From Thereva unica (taxonomy: Eukaryota; Arthropoda; Insecta; Diptera; Therevidae), in the NCBI GenBank assembly GCA_949987705.1, contig OX465285.1:868001-932000 (forward strand): a stretch of 64,000 bases of DNA, written 5' to 3'. The position numbers and the translations under genes were made by a program. Positions 51,501-58,754 of the stretch are shown here, in pieces (the stretch's first letter is position 1; the number at the start of each line of letters is the position of its first letter). The notes under the pieces are model-generated. The model had not been told where the DNA came from and did not search any database. It saw only the letters and a program-made list of their open reading frames with translations.

Positions 51501-52518
51501 TAGAAAATGAAAATTGCAGCATGTGTGTTAGTTAGTTAAATTTATAATCAAAAAATAAAAGAAATGAAATAAAGAAAATCAATTTAAATAATGAAAGTTT
51601 TTAATGTTATGTTTGAATTGCTCAAAAGAAAAAATATAACTTATTAAATAAATATTTTCCTGTTTCATACTTTGATAATGTTTAAAAACAGAATTATTAA
51701 TAATTAACATTAACTAACATTCATTCCATTTGTATATTTGATTTGGTGTTGGTATGATTTTATTTAGAAGAGCTGCCAAATATGTTTTCGATTTTATTTC
51801 AAAAAAAACTTGTGTAGCATTGTAAGTTTAAGTATTTTTTTATTGATTATTTTCACTGTTCCAAATTTAACATAAGTTGTAGACCTTGCTTAGTACAAAG
51901 TGATACTACAGAGTTATTCATAGATTTAAAAATTGAAAACATACGTTCTGTTAACCTGATACGCCACTCCTGGTTCTCGAGTGCAACGCCCATTCAATGG
52001 ACGGAATTTCAGGACTCGCGAGGTGTATACATTTCTCAAAGAGCTCGACGTCACTGGCCCAGATAATATTCACCCTATGGTACTCAAGAAATGGGCCTCA
52101 CCTTTGGCTAAACCTCGGCGCAAACTTTTCGACCTATCATACTTTTCCGGAGTTTATCCCGTCTTGAAAACTAGCTCATGTTCAGCCCATTCCCAAAGAA
52201 TGTGAAGCCAGCAATTCTTTAACGCCACAGTTCTTCTCGACCTGAAACGTTAGATACAAAATAAACTTAAAAACAAAATATTTTTTACTTAACTTGCTTA
52301 ATTCAAAAATCGAAAATACATTAAGACAGCCTCTTCTAAACATTTCTACCATTTCAGTTCCTTTTGTGCATGCGCATTTCTCTCTTCATTAACCAAAACA
52401 TTTTTATTCTTTATTATTATTATTATATTTTGTTTCCGAATTTTCGTTTTATTCATTTGCGTTATTTTTATTTCAGATGAATAAGAACACAGAATTATTA
52501 AGCCGTTATCAGTTATAG
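27291..52518 (+). CDS. Nhe3: Nhe3: endomembrane Na+/H+ exchanger (NHE6/7/9 class), whole gene
   Basis: Electroneutral Na+(K+)/H+ antiporter expected in endosomal or Golgi membranes, setting lumenal pH. Twelve coding exons from 27291 chain in phase to about 658 residues before alternative ends. The protein has an N-terminal signal-like segment, then a hydrophobic membrane domain of many helices. Diagnostic stretches are [20 protein letters not shown] (amiloride/inhibitor region), [51 protein letters not shown] and [14 protein letters not shown]. The C-terminal tail has [20 protein letters not shown] and an acidic Ser/Asp run, as in vertebrate NHE6/9. Exons 5 and 6 are joined by a U12-type AT-AC intron; all others are GT-AG. 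The gene spans at least 25 kb because of TE-filled introns. Product class is very secure. Confidence 0.93.
27565..29800. other. Nhe3 intron 1, left part, no element recognised
   Basis: AT-rich sequence with A and T runs and no coding motif. I see no inverted repeats of note. Short frames only. Confidence 0.45.
30155..30266 (+). mobile_element. LINE (RTE-like) 3' tail, well preserved
   Basis: The plus strand encodes [20 protein letters not shown], then [12 protein letters not shown] and a stop, uninterrupted. This is the best copy in the window of the tail family also found at 8155-8340 and 56476-56680. Only the last ~40 codons survive. Confidence 0.65.
30300..31610 (-). mobile_element. LINE fragment(s), R1/LOA-like, in Nhe3 intron 1
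   Basis: The minus strand, 5' to 3', shows [20 protein letters not shown] at 31229-31567, typical of the pre-RT region. Further on come [20 protein letters not shown] (30599-30781) and [18 protein letters not shown] (30292-30585), matching the 'W......GRWT..LIP....W......FYLTQ.LSGHG.F..YL' C-terminal block of R1-type elements. The RT core between them is lost and frames shift repeatedly. Confidence 0.62.
31683..31980 (+). mobile_element. tRNA-derived SINE
   Basis: The first ~75 bases look like a tRNA. A box A-like TAGTCTAGGGATCC is followed by a box B-like GGTTTGAATCC, 31736-31746. The T arm CCGGG-TTTGAAT-CCCGG is perfect, and an anticodon-like arm has loop CTACCAT. The acceptor ends do not pair, so it is not a functional tRNA. 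A non-tRNA body follows (TCGGGAGTCAGAATACCTACC). This layout is that of a Pol III SINE. Confidence 0.62.
31981..32837. other. Nhe3 intron 1, right part
   Basis: About 860 bases of non-coding sequence up to the exon 2 acceptor. No repeat ends or peptides recognised. Confidence 0.4.
32838..32962 (+). CDS. Nhe3: Nhe3 exon 2
   Basis: 125 nt (2 bases plus 41 codons): [20 protein letters not shown], then an acidic loop ending LPPDTLWLK. Acceptor tttttcag, donor AAG|gttagt. Completes the Gly codon opened by exon 1. Confidence 0.9.
33056..33250 (+). CDS. Nhe3: Nhe3 exon 3 ([18 protein letters not shown])
   Basis: 65 codons, phase 0: [20 protein letters not shown] through [20 protein letters not shown] and SLKR. 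The [11 protein letters not shown] helix is the conserved inhibitor-binding region of the NHE family. Acceptor cttatcag, donor AGG|gtagat. Confidence 0.92.
33436..33725 (+). CDS. Nhe3: Nhe3 exon 4 (core exchanger helices)
   Basis: 290 nt (96 codons plus 2 bases): [20 protein letters not shown], then [20 protein letters not shown] and [18 protein letters not shown]. The ND pair in GESVLNDA corresponds to the conserved ion-translocation residues of cation/proton antiporters. Acceptor attacag, donor GTAATT. Confidence 0.93.
33793..33934 (+). CDS. Nhe3: Nhe3 exon 5 (ends at the AT-AC donor)
   Basis: 142 nt (1 base plus 47 codons): [20 protein letters not shown], then [20 protein letters not shown] and VTAL. 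The open frame runs on past CTG, but family homology stops there and resumes at 36592 with LTKF. The next bases are ATATCCTTTT, the U12 AT-AC donor, so the exon ends at 33934. Confidence 0.9.
34090..35030. other. U12 intron, left part without recognisable element
   Basis: About 900 bases with no RT peptide. An 89-codon minus-strand frame at 34582-34851 ([20 protein letters not shown]...) has no motif that I recognise. Confidence 0.35.
35040..36560 (-). mobile_element. LINE copy (RTE/CR1-like) inside the U12 intron
   Basis: Minus strand, 5' to 3'. A pre-RT segment has [13 protein letters not shown] and [16 protein letters not shown] motifs follow: [20 protein letters not shown], then (in another frame) [20 protein letters not shown]. 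The C-terminal tail has [20 protein letters not shown] then [18 protein letters not shown]. About 1.5 kb is retained with frameshifts and internal loss, including the YADD region. It ends a few bases short of the U12 branch site, which it leaves intact. Confidence 0.7.
36592..36900 (+). CDS. Nhe3: Nhe3 exon 6 (starts at the AT-AC acceptor)
   Basis: 103 codons, phase 0: [20 protein letters not shown], then [56 protein letters not shown] and FFISSGF. Highly conserved NHE6/7/9 sequence. Starts TTG (Leu) straight after ...CCACAC. Donor GTAAGT. Confidence 0.92.
36962..37073 (+). CDS. Nhe3: Nhe3 exon 7
   Basis: 112 nt (37 codons plus 1 base): [20 protein letters not shown], then [17 protein letters not shown]. 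Acceptor attgcag, donor GTAATT. Encodes one membrane helix and the loop before the next. Confidence 0.9.
37155..37308 (+). CDS. Nhe3: Nhe3 exon 8 ([12 protein letters not shown])
   Basis: 154 nt: completes Gly, then [40 protein letters not shown] and [10 protein letters not shown]. Last helices of the exchanger domain. Acceptor ttcccag, donor GTAAGT. Confidence 0.92.
37388..37439 (+). CDS. Nhe3: Nhe3 exon 9 with two tandem donors
   Basis: Encodes [14 protein letters not shown], the start of the cytoplasmic tail. Two GT donors are in frame, 9 nt apart: CAA|gtaaga at 37430/37431 and AGT|gtaagt at 37439/37440. The second adds Val-Arg-Ser. Both sites match the donor consensus well and both keep phase 0 with exon 10. 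Confidence 0.82.
37800..38090 (+). other. Unexplained open stretch in Nhe3 intron 9
   Basis: After an acceptor-like ttgttgcag at 37792-37800, a frame open to 38029 reads [21 protein letters not shown] second frame starting at 37938 reads [20 protein letters not shown] then [11 protein letters not shown], hydrophobic. Neither resembles NHE sequence. It could be a cassette exon or terminal exon, or a fragment of an unrelated insertion. Confidence 0.25.
38640..39180 (+). mobile_element. LINE (Jockey-like) fragment before RT
   Basis: The plus strand shows [21 protein letters not shown] text and [20 protein letters not shown] then [12 protein letters not shown] at 38740-38880. Then [20 protein letters not shown] and [18 protein letters not shown] at 38970-39140, corresponding to the 'VL..L..(D/N)KS.GPD.IP...LK.C' motif. 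The Gly-Pro-Asp is decayed. It ends before the RT catalytic core. Confidence 0.58.
39305..39886. mobile_element. piggyBac-like MITE flanked by TTAA
   Basis: TTAA lies at 39305-39308 and at 39883-39886. Inside, the left end AGGGGTCCCTAGACTATCAA and the complement of the right end GTGGCCCCTAGACTATCAA agree. The match extends imperfectly for about 60 bp to ATATTGACGGT. TTAA targets with CCCTAGA-type ends are the hallmark of piggyBac elements. The interior is AT-rich, with several CAATATTRTG repeats and no transposase. Confidence 0.72.
40160..40367. mobile_element. hAT-type MITE, copy related to 1246-1811
   Basis: Starts CAGGGCCGGCCTTTGGG and ends GCGCCGCTG. It shares TTGCGCCCGGTGCAGTTTGCC, GTGAAGGACAATG, GAAGGCACGAGA and GCGCCCGGTGCAAATACACC in order with 1507-1811. 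No flanking 8-bp duplication is visible, so one end may be lost. Confidence 0.6.
40370..41537. other. Nhe3 intron 9, AT-rich stretch with a short duplication
   Basis: Contains GAATCTCCATAATAGAGGTCTC twice, at 40547-40568 and about 40578-40599, a 31-bp period. The rest is AT-rich with no peptide recognised. Confidence 0.45.
41538..42165. mobile_element. hAT-type MITE carrying captured Tc1/mariner-type transposase sequence
   Basis: The ends CAGTGGTTTCCAAACT (41538) and, inverted, CAGCGGTTTCCAAACT (42165) are typical hAT termini. The flanks tttgaaat (41530-41537) and ttttaaat (42166-42173) agree at 7 of 8 positions. The minus strand of the interior reads HHEKVAVWA, a stop, [12 protein letters not shown] and later [12 protein letters not shown], then [16 protein letters not shown] in another frame. 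This is the C-terminal half of an IS630/Tc1/mariner-type transposase, decayed. Confidence 0.7.
42166..43150. other. Nhe3 intron 9, right end, AT-rich
   Basis: Repeated TAGAAGATTAAGAGATTA near 42392-42430 and long A/T runs. No element or peptide recognised before the exon 10 acceptor. Confidence 0.45.
43151..43254 (+). CDS. Nhe3: Nhe3 exon 10 (cytoplasmic tail)
   Basis: 104 nt (34 codons plus 2 bases): [20 protein letters not shown], then [14 protein letters not shown]. Acceptor attttag, donor GTAAGA. Joins in phase to either donor of exon 9. Confidence 0.88.
43325..43433 (+). CDS. Nhe3: Nhe3 exon 11 (KPLLTHS...[12 protein letters not shown])
   Basis: 109 nt (1 base plus 36 codons): [20 protein letters not shown], then [16 protein letters not shown]. 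The same motif order (NYLKPILTHSGPPL..TLP.CCGPIAR) occurs in vertebrate NHE6/9 tails. Donor CAG|gtaaga. Confidence 0.9.
43640..44460 (-). mobile_element. LINE 3' half with RNase H domain (LOA/I-like)
   Basis: Minus strand, 5' to 3'. [20 protein letters not shown] is the RNase H 'QAE..A' start, followed by [11 protein letters not shown] and [11 protein letters not shown], matching 'SDSQAA..AL' and 'V.GH.G..GN'. The C-terminal block has [20 protein letters not shown], then [18 protein letters not shown] and [10 protein letters not shown]. Only a few stops interrupt it, so it is comparatively young. It ends near 43630 with GGGAGCCCACTTAGGCACAG. Confidence 0.7.
44500..45480 (-). mobile_element. 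LINE fragment (RTE/CR1-like) with RT start and C-terminal tail
   Basis: Minus strand: [20 protein letters not shown] and [20 protein letters not shown] with [20 protein letters not shown] at 45060-45314 (first RT motifs). [16 protein letters not shown] text is at 44820-44850. The tail [10 protein letters not shown] then stop is at about 44550-44600, a relative of the 8425-8600 tail. The RT catalytic centre is missing. Confidence 0.62.
45973..46155 (+). CDS. Nhe3: Nhe3 exon 12 (acidic tail; read-through end or splice to distal ends)
   Basis: [20 protein letters not shown], then [20 protein letters not shown] donor CGT|gtaagt lies at 46089/46090. If it is not used the frame continues [21 protein letters not shown] and a TGA at 46153-46155, giving about 679 residues. 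If used, distal exons 48031-48054 or 52477-52518 can supply the end. Acceptor atacacag. Confidence 0.82.
   Translation, partial: DGGTRRSDSDSDLCLDDEDYRNSGNGGVGSDPRRNSINRVSIRIVSDDRNNFYASYKNRD
46156..46712. other. AT-rich stretch after Nhe3 exon 12
   Basis: Probably 3' UTR and intron. AAATAAATAG near 46526 could serve as a polyadenylation signal for the read-through isoform. No other element seen. Confidence 0.4.
46716..47719. mobile_element. TAA-flanked DNA transposon (GGGGTCGTCCATAA ends), non-autonomous
   Basis: The left end GGGGTCGTCCATAACTTACG and the inverted right end GGGGTCGTCCATAAATTACG are nearly identical for about 25 bp, and TAA flanks both (46713-46715, 47720-47722). These ends recur in insect DNA transposons with 3-bp targets. 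The interior has no transposase frame. It hosts a second, nested element. Confidence 0.65.
46981..47540. mobile_element. Nested MITE inside the TAA-flanked element
   Basis: The left end GGCCCCAATTTACACATAG, with GGCAGGCCGTGACCTG just inside, matches imperfectly the inverted right end GACCCCCATTCACTTACAG, with GGTAGGCAGTGGCCTG. Flanks are TTTAA on the left and TTTAG on the right. GC content is clearly higher than the surroundings. Boundaries are good to a few bases. Confidence 0.55.
47723..48030. other. Nhe3 distal intron, AT-rich
   Basis: Non-coding AT-rich sequence up to the acceptor of candidate exon 13a. Confidence 0.4.
48031..48054 (+). CDS. Nhe3: Nhe3 candidate terminal exon 13a
   Basis: The acceptor tttccatttag opens DVPNILR and a TAG. 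Spliced from exon 12 (…NSINR|) in phase 0 it ends the protein after 7 residues. Supported only by splice signals and phase. TTTAATTTA and AATAATACTG lie downstream. Confidence 0.4.
   Translation, partial: DVPNILR
48940..49510 (+). mobile_element. LINE (Jockey/CR1-like) RT fragment
   Basis: Plus strand: [19 protein letters not shown] is a frame-shifted form of 'GVPQGS(I/V)LGP.LF'. Then a [25 protein letters not shown] in changing frames, then [20 protein letters not shown], and [20 protein letters not shown] (the 'VKNLGV..D..L.W..HI' block). Truncated at 49510. Confidence 0.6.
49585..49947. mobile_element. MITE with long inverted repeats, TAA target duplication
   Basis: The left end ACGCTCGATTACATTGAGCG and the inverted right end AGGCTCGATTACATTGAGCG match and continue for about 37 bp (AGTTTACAAGCTACTAG). 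TAA is present at 49582-49584 and 49948-49950. The interior repeats CTAGTTAGCTA-like words. A non-coding element of 363 bp. Confidence 0.7.
50060..50320 (-). mobile_element. LINE C-terminal tail fragment
   Basis: The minus strand reads [20 protein letters not shown], then [13 protein letters not shown], the 'K.RPGRPK.RW.D.V..DL..LG' tail of RTE-like LINEs, then [14 protein letters not shown] in another frame. No RT core. Confidence 0.55.
50340..51950. other. Very AT-rich stretch in the Nhe3 distal intron
   Basis: 1.6 kb dominated by A and T runs, especially 50600-51700. An 81-codon Lys/Ile/Phe frame at 50616-50861 is compositional. Nothing else recognised. Confidence 0.5.
51960..52205 (+). 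mobile_element. LINE (Jockey-like) pre-RT/RT fragment
   Basis: The plus strand reads [20 protein letters not shown], then [19 protein letters not shown] and [13 protein letters not shown], matching the 'V...L..LD...GPD.IP..VLK.CA..LA..L..LF..S...G..P..WK' segment of Jockey RT. The catalytic half is absent. Confidence 0.65.
52477..52518 (+). CDS. Nhe3: Nhe3 candidate terminal exon 13b
   Basis: The acceptor ttatttcag opens [13 protein letters not shown] and a TAG. It joins exon 12 in phase 0 (…NSINR|MNKN). Followed by a long AT-rich 3' region with AATAAA-type motifs near 52783. The intron it implies is 6.4 kb with three TE insertions. Confidence 0.45.
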   Translation: MNKNTELLSRYQL

Positions 52519-53520
52519 TGAAGAGGATTTATTTATTATTTTATTTTTTATATTACTAGTAGATACTTAAACATTTTTTTTACTACTTAGTTTTTGTTTT
52601 AAATGCAATTTGCGCAAGTATTTCGGTTGGTATACTAAAAAAAAGTCACTGGTGCTGTGTTTTAAATATACTATTTTTTTTTAAATATTTGTTTTAATTT
52701 TAGAAGATGTTGTAATTATTATTTTCAAAATTTATCTGTTTTTTTTTTTTCAAATTGATTTTTTCTTTTAAATTATATTTAAAATAAAAAGAGTTAAGAA
52801 ATGTGGAATTCTTCTCTTTTATATATTTTTTTGTATTATTTCAGGATTTTTTAATTTTCAGAGAATTTTGGTGTTTAAATTTTTAATAGTCTTTGCAAAA
52901 ATGTTTGGTTTGAAAAAATATACTCGAGGTTTTAGTGTTTTTTGAATATTCATGAAAATACAAGATTGATCGTAGTTTAGTAGTATTTAGTGTGAACAAA
53001 ATTTGGGTGTTTCTTTGGTTTTTTGATACAGAGAAAAAGTTTTCAATGTTTGACTAAAAATATAATAGTATTGATGTGGATTTTCAGTAGGGTTTTATAA
53101 AAATGTTCCAAACAAATCTGCATGATCTATATTTTGTCTCTTATATACTAATTACTAATGAGGGAAAATATATTTTGTCTTATCGTAGAAGTTTTATAAC
53201 ACAATCCCTATTCGCAATAATTGTTTTTGAGGTGATATAGAGTATTGAAGCACTTCAGTCTATACCTTGAACTATGATTATTTATATTTATAAAACTCTG
53301 CTTCTTCTCTATATGTTAAATCCTACTACTCAATATGCTATTTTACAGATCTAGTAAACTACAATGTGTCCATCATTATAATTCAATGAAATTGTTCTTC
53401 CTACGGGCGTCGCTTTGTAGAAACAAAGTGCAAAAACCTACTGCTTTTCTTGCATTTTTTATTTATTAATATAATTTTGATTCAAAACAACTACTTACTG
53501 CAAAGCCAGCTTGGGATTAC
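52519..53520. other. Candidate Nhe3 3' UTR and AT-rich spacer
   Basis: No reading frame or repeat ends. T-rich runs with a possible polyadenylation signal AAATAAAAAG near 52783. Confidence 0.4.
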
Positions 53521-53529
53521 CAGTAGAAT

Positions 53530-54420
53530 AAGTGCGTTCTTCAACAACGACTTCTTGTATGAAATATAAACCTAGTGGTGGTATCCGTGAACCTTCTTAG
53601 TTCTTTCCCTGGAACTGGCAGCTCATTCTATGAACGTGTCTATGAACGGAACCTTTAAATGTACCACATACAACAATCCTTCATCTGAAACAGTTTCTAC
53701 TATTCGGCCCAATGACTATTTGAGTGAGAAGTACTCTTCTCTCTAATGATTACCATTGTACAATATTTTGATTGCGGTGCGTCCACTTAAACTTTAGCTG
53801 GAGTTGATATATACAGCTGGCTTCCCACGGTGCGCGATTTTGTGGATTATCACACACGGCCGACATCCACGGACATCCTTTTGTTTGTTCGCTGTATGCG
53901 CTCGTTGGAGTTTTCATCCAATTTATTTCGTTGCACTTTCGGCATGTAGGCCATAGCCTTGCAACCAAACACACGTAGAGATGACAGATTCGGTTTTGTA
54001 TTTCAGCAACGTTCTTCTGGTGTGATGCTCTTCATACCACGGCATGGGATTCGTTCAATTAAATACACCGCTGTCATTGCTGCCTCTGCCCAATTTCGAC
54101 TCAAACCGCTGTCTGTGAGTATGCACCACGCCTTTTCCATAATAGTACGATTCATCCTTTCTGCTACTCCATTTTGTTCAGGTGTGTGTGGTACTGTCCC
54201 CTGATTTTGTATGAAGATGAAGGGCTTGTAACTTCTAGACTTTGCTCGTTCGTGTTTATACGAACGACCTCGGACCGCACTGCACCTTTGAAATTTCTGA
54301 CTCGCGGACTTACCTGTGCCTTCACGGAATATGACACTTTCCTTGGTGCGGTGCGGTCCGTGTACGTCTGTGGACGTCGAAGCCAGCTGAAATATTCCTT
54401 GTGCCAGCAGCGCTAAATTC
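53530..54420 (-). mobile_element. Ty1/Copia-type pol fragment (integrase end)
   Basis: The minus strand reads ERMNRTIMEKAWCILTDSGL, then NWAEAAMTAVYLIERIPC, and RGMKSITPEERC... with VCLVARLWPTCRKC further on. This corresponds to the integrase 'R.NRT..E..R.ML...L...FW.EA..TA.YL.NR.P......TP.E' block of Copia elements. Frames are interrupted and no LTR was found. Confidence 0.65.
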
Positions 54421-54529
54421 CACCTTGTGGCGTTGACGGGCTCTGTATGGGCGTTGGCTCACCATTCAAAAAACCACTTGCTAGGAATAATTGGGTAGAT
54501 CGTCACAGTTTCATGCTATCAACTAGTAA

Positions 54530-54649
54530 GGCTGCTCGCACACTGCATCAGAATTTGTCCGAATATGTGCGAATTCTGATGAAATTGTATACATTTTCAT
54601 CAGAATTCGCACAAATTCGTGCAATTTCTGATCCAGTGTGCGAGCAGCC
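54530..54649. mobile_element. 120-bp near-perfect palindromic MITE, TAA target duplication
   Basis: Left end GGCTGCTCGCACACTG, right end its inverse; the two 60-bp halves pair along nearly their full length around a GTATAC centre. TAA flanks both sides (54527-54529, 54650-54652). The GGCTG start and TAA target resemble the element at 8771-9003, suggesting related transposase recognition. Confidence 0.72.
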
Positions 54650-54715
54650 TAAGTCTGCATGTTAACACGTACAACAATCTTTAAGAGTCTTTCAAATAGG
54701 ACGCTACAACTATTG

Positions 54716-54738
54716 CCCTATGTCCCATGAGGGATTAA
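54716..54738 (+). repeat. Short LINE 3'-end sequence (CCCTATGTCCCATGAGGGAT)
   Basis: An exact match to the 3' end shared by the RTE-like tails at 14138-14200 and 30240-30266. Only about 25 bases remain, followed by AAG-rich sequence. Confidence 0.5.
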
Positions 54739-54739
54739 A

Positions 54740-56300
54740 TGAGCTTAAAGAAGAAGACAGCTTTCTTTGACTTCCCACGAAGCCTGTCTGATGCCACTAT
54801 ATGATTGGACGTTGCCAAGAATATTCAAGATTTGACGTGTTACGCCTTTTTCTTCTATATGTTTCTAGTTTCGATTTTGTTGGTCTGGCGATTTGTATAT
54901 TTCTCAGTCATCGCTGCGACTACCTACCTAAATCTAAAACATTTATCACCTTTTCAGTTTCTATTTCCATGTCTTTTCTCATCTTCTTTTAAACCTATTT
55001 TACTGGATCTCTGTTGTCTATGAAATCATTGCATAAAGAATTAGTTTTAGTATTTTCAGTTCAAATCTTCTCTTCTATAATAATATTTTATAATAACAAT
55101 TCCCAAAAATTAATAATATTTTTTTATAAACAACGAATAGATTTAGATGTACTAATGTAAAATGCATGCTTCCAACCTCACAGTATGAACTACATGCTAA
55201 ACTTCCCTTCCAGCTTAATTATAAATGTTGCTTTCCTTGGGCATGTTAGTTAATAACAATTTCCATGCTTCTTCTCTTCTCTTATAAATCACGCTTTTAT
55301 CGTTTTTCTTTCATAAATATTTCATTCAATTCTGTTATCTAATCACTTTTTATTAACTATTTCAAAGATTGTTGTATTTAAAATATTTTTAACAAAAAAT
55401 AATTCTTCTTTTCCAATATTTTTCTTTGCCTCGAAATAAAACTTATTATTAATGAAATTACAAAGAAATTGATTTAAAAAAAATGCAGAGATTTTAAAGC
55501 AAAATAAAACAAACCAAAAATTAATTAATTTTAAAAAAGAGATACAAAATTATTGTGTAATTTATTTTTATTATATTGTTGCTTACGAAAAAAAAGTTGG
55601 AAATATTGGAACAAGTTCAAAGTCCCGTCTCAACGCGTATAAGACTTTTAGGTCTCTACGGAAAAAGTCTTTAGATGATAGAAAATTCAAATTTAAAAAA
55701 AAAATAAACACAAAAAACAACACATTAAAAATTACATTTTTTTTATTAATACCATAAATATTATATTTAGTAAAACGTAAAAACAAAAAAAAATGAAACG
55801 AATGAAGAAGAAAAAACACATCTTAAGATAATAAACTATATATTATATATATTTTTTGTTCTTGTAAATTTTTTTGTATTTTTATTATTAGATAAAATAT
55901 TTTTTTAAGTTTATTTAAGAATATATAAAAACAAAAATTGTGAAAATATTATGTTTAAGATGTAACGTAATTTTATCCTGAAGTCAAGAGTGTCTTAAAT
56001 ACACATGTGCAGATGATCCCAAAAGTAAAACTTATACAAATTTGTACACAAATCTTTCAGGATAAAAATAATCATCGACATACTATGTCCTGGTGGTCTT
56101 CTGTAGTTTGGTACTACCCTATAATGTTTTTGCTTCATCTGCATTCCCTTACAATATCAGGCTTCACATAGAAGAGTTAGCATCATTCGTCTTCTTCTTC
56201 TTTAACACCTCCGGTCCAGGCCTCTCGCTACTGTTCTATCCGCCGATCACGATTCTGAGCCGATGTCATCCAGTTTGGCACTCCTAAGATGCGCGGATTT
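54740..56300. other. AT-rich spacer
   Basis: A/T-dominated sequence, including poly-A runs at 55680-55900. Small frames with hydrophobic composition (for example 54801-55023) look compositional. Confidence 0.45.
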
Positions 56301-56475
56301 AAGGAGCCTTGACGGACTATAGTAGGCTTTGTTGACTTTTAGCTTGACGACTAGGGTTACAAAAAACGGTGTCCTTCGACGAGTCCTCGTCCTCGGTTTT
56401 TGGACGAAGCTACCGTCTTTACTCACCAACATACTACCACCTCTACTATAGATATGTTTTCTCAAATTTAGTTAG

Positions 56476-56690
56476 TGCTTTAATGGCTTCAGTCAAACAG
56501 ACCCTTGACTGGAATCTGCAAGGATTCCGTCGAGCCGGAAGACCTAGAACAACGTGGAGGAGAACTCTATTAGCAGATGCCGCAACAACTGGAAGATCCT
56601 GGTCGGAGCTGAGAGCTGTCACACAAAGCAGAGTTCGCTGGAGGGCAACTATTTCCGCCCTATTTCCCATGAGGGGAATAAGTGAAAGTT
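56476..56690 (+). mobile_element. LINE (RTE-like) 3' tail, open over 60 codons
   Basis: The plus strand reads ASVKQTLDWNLQGFRRAGRP, then [40 protein letters not shown] and PMRG. The most complete copy of the family seen at 8155-8340 and 30155-30266. Confidence 0.68.
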
Positions 56691-56849
56691 TAATGACTTC
56701 AAAACTTCTTCCCATTATGTCAATCTTTATGTGATAAATGTAGTCCCATTGAGCTCTACATAACTATCTCGCAAGATATTCTCTAGTGCAAGATTAAATA
56801 GTGTGAGAGGAACTGCCGTCCTTAACTCTGAATGTTTTTTCGATAATCG

Positions 56850-57310
56850 CAAACTGTGAAATACGCATTCACTTTCCCGCTAAAGAGTTCGGCAATAGAG
56901 GCCATTGTTTTGCATTGTTATGTTAATCAGCTTTATCGGTTTTCCATATTGAGGTATTTCAATACCTCATGTATTCTGACTTTCTTGGAGGTCAGCACGG
57001 AGTTACACACCGTTTTGAGGCCACTGGGTATTAGGCTTGTTATGGTTCTTAGATCCATTTTGTAGCATTCAAGAACTGTGTCAAGTTCATTGGAAGCTCT
57101 ATTGGTAAATTTTCAAGCTCATTCAATATGTGGCTACCAAGTAACCTGTGCCTGGCCCTGGATAGTGTCGGACTTTTGCACACGAAGTGCACAAGAGTAT
57201 CTTTTTCATTTGAATCTGTACAGCTACGGCATGATGTGTTGGATGGGATGCATATTCTTAATCCTATTAGGCCAGCTCTACACGATGCTATGAACACCCT
57301 CCAACATTGA
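56850..57310 (-). mobile_element. LINE C-terminal fragment after RNase H
   Basis: Minus strand 57049-57297: GLRICIPSNTSCRSCTDSNE, then KDTLVHFVCKSPTLSRARHR and LLGSHILNELENL, ending FLNATKWI. It matches the 'I..ND.CR.C..E.ET..H.LC.CP.L...R...LG......L..L...L..F...' ending of LOA/I-like LINEs, like the copy at 43704-44075 but diverged. Confidence 0.6.
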
Positions 57311-58750
57311 ACGTTTTATGGTAGGACGCATCAGGTAGCCGATGCTTGAACAACGAGTGTCCAATCTGAAGCGTCCAACATTGGTGTTTCGACTCGTTCG
57401 GTCTGTTTTCGGTTATAAATCAAATATTGCAAAATTCGCATAAACGTTCGCCGCATCGTATAGAGCCGGCTTTAGCCAGTATCCTATATACACAGCTGTA
57501 TATTAAACAAATTTCTTTTTAGGATCACTTCATATTTAGGACATTCTTGATTTTGCTTTATTTTTGTAAAACACTTATTTTTACTATAAACTGCTTTATG
57601 TACATTATAAATAAATGATTTGATACTATGATTCCAGCTGAAATATAAATGATAATAAACAATTTCACTTTTTTTGGCATTAAATTAACAAAACGCTTTT
57701 AATAATAATACATGTGAAGCATTTAAAATAAACAAAGCGCGTTTCCCAATCACTGTATCAAATCAAAAATTTATTTAAATAAATTTAAAAATAAAAAAAC
57801 ATTTTTATGGCTGTGAGCTTGAAAGCCACTATGGTTCTTAAAAGAAAAACAAAACAATGCATAAAACTAGTAATTTCCTTATTATTTTTGTTCGGAAAAG
57901 AAATTCAATTTAAAAAAAAGAAAGAAAAATTAAATCAGAAAAAACTTGAAATATACTTTAAAATTTAAAGAAAAAAGGAAAATTAACTTCTAAAAACAAA
58001 CAAAAAAGTGATGTAAATAATTTTTATTAACCTATTTATATAAACTTAAAAATAAATTAAAAAAAAACAAGAATTCAAAACTTAAAAAAAAGAAAAGAAA
58101 AAAAATATTTATAACAATATCATAAAAAAATATAAAATTTAATAAAAAGCCTTGATTCCACACTTTTGAAATGAAACCAAAAACGAAAATAAGAAATGAG
58201 GAAATAAAATTTTTTTGAAAAACAAAAAATTTCATTTAATTAAAAATCCTGAAAATATAAATTTGATGTAGAAAAGTATTTTGGAATTTTTTGAGTGAAA
58301 ATTGTTCTTTGTAATTTTTAAAAACCTAAAGTTTGATTATAAAAAAAAATGAAGAAGAAAAAAACATAAGTAAATATTTGAAGAAAACACTTTCATTTTG
58401 AATGGAAGTGGTTTTTGCAGAAATAATGTTGATTTTTGTTTCTTTTCTTTTTTATTTTATTTTATTTTGTTTAGTAAAATTTGAATTTTTAAATAGATAA
58501 TTGTGTTTTGAAGATTTATAAAAATATATTAATAAAATACAGGAATCGAAAAAGTGTTTTAATTGGTGAGACCATTTTTATTTTTATTAACATTGTCTAC
58601 CACCTCAACCAACATTTCTTTTGAGTGTGACTTGGGACGTCTATAGTGAAGTGAACTGGTGTCCATAATGTCAATTGGCAGAGCTTCTCAAATGGTTCCA
58701 ATCAGTACCGGCGGATCGTGTTAAACCCGGGTGGGTAGCCAGACGACCAA
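57311..58750. other. AT-rich spacer
   Basis: Dominated by A-runs (57660-58400). A 67-codon Phe-rich minus frame is compositional. No repeats resolved. Confidence 0.45.
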
Positions 58751-58754
58751 ACTC

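Noticed and set aside
58032..58235. Phe/Leu-rich 67-codon minus frame as a membrane protein
   Set aside because: It arises from A/T runs and has no conserved motif.
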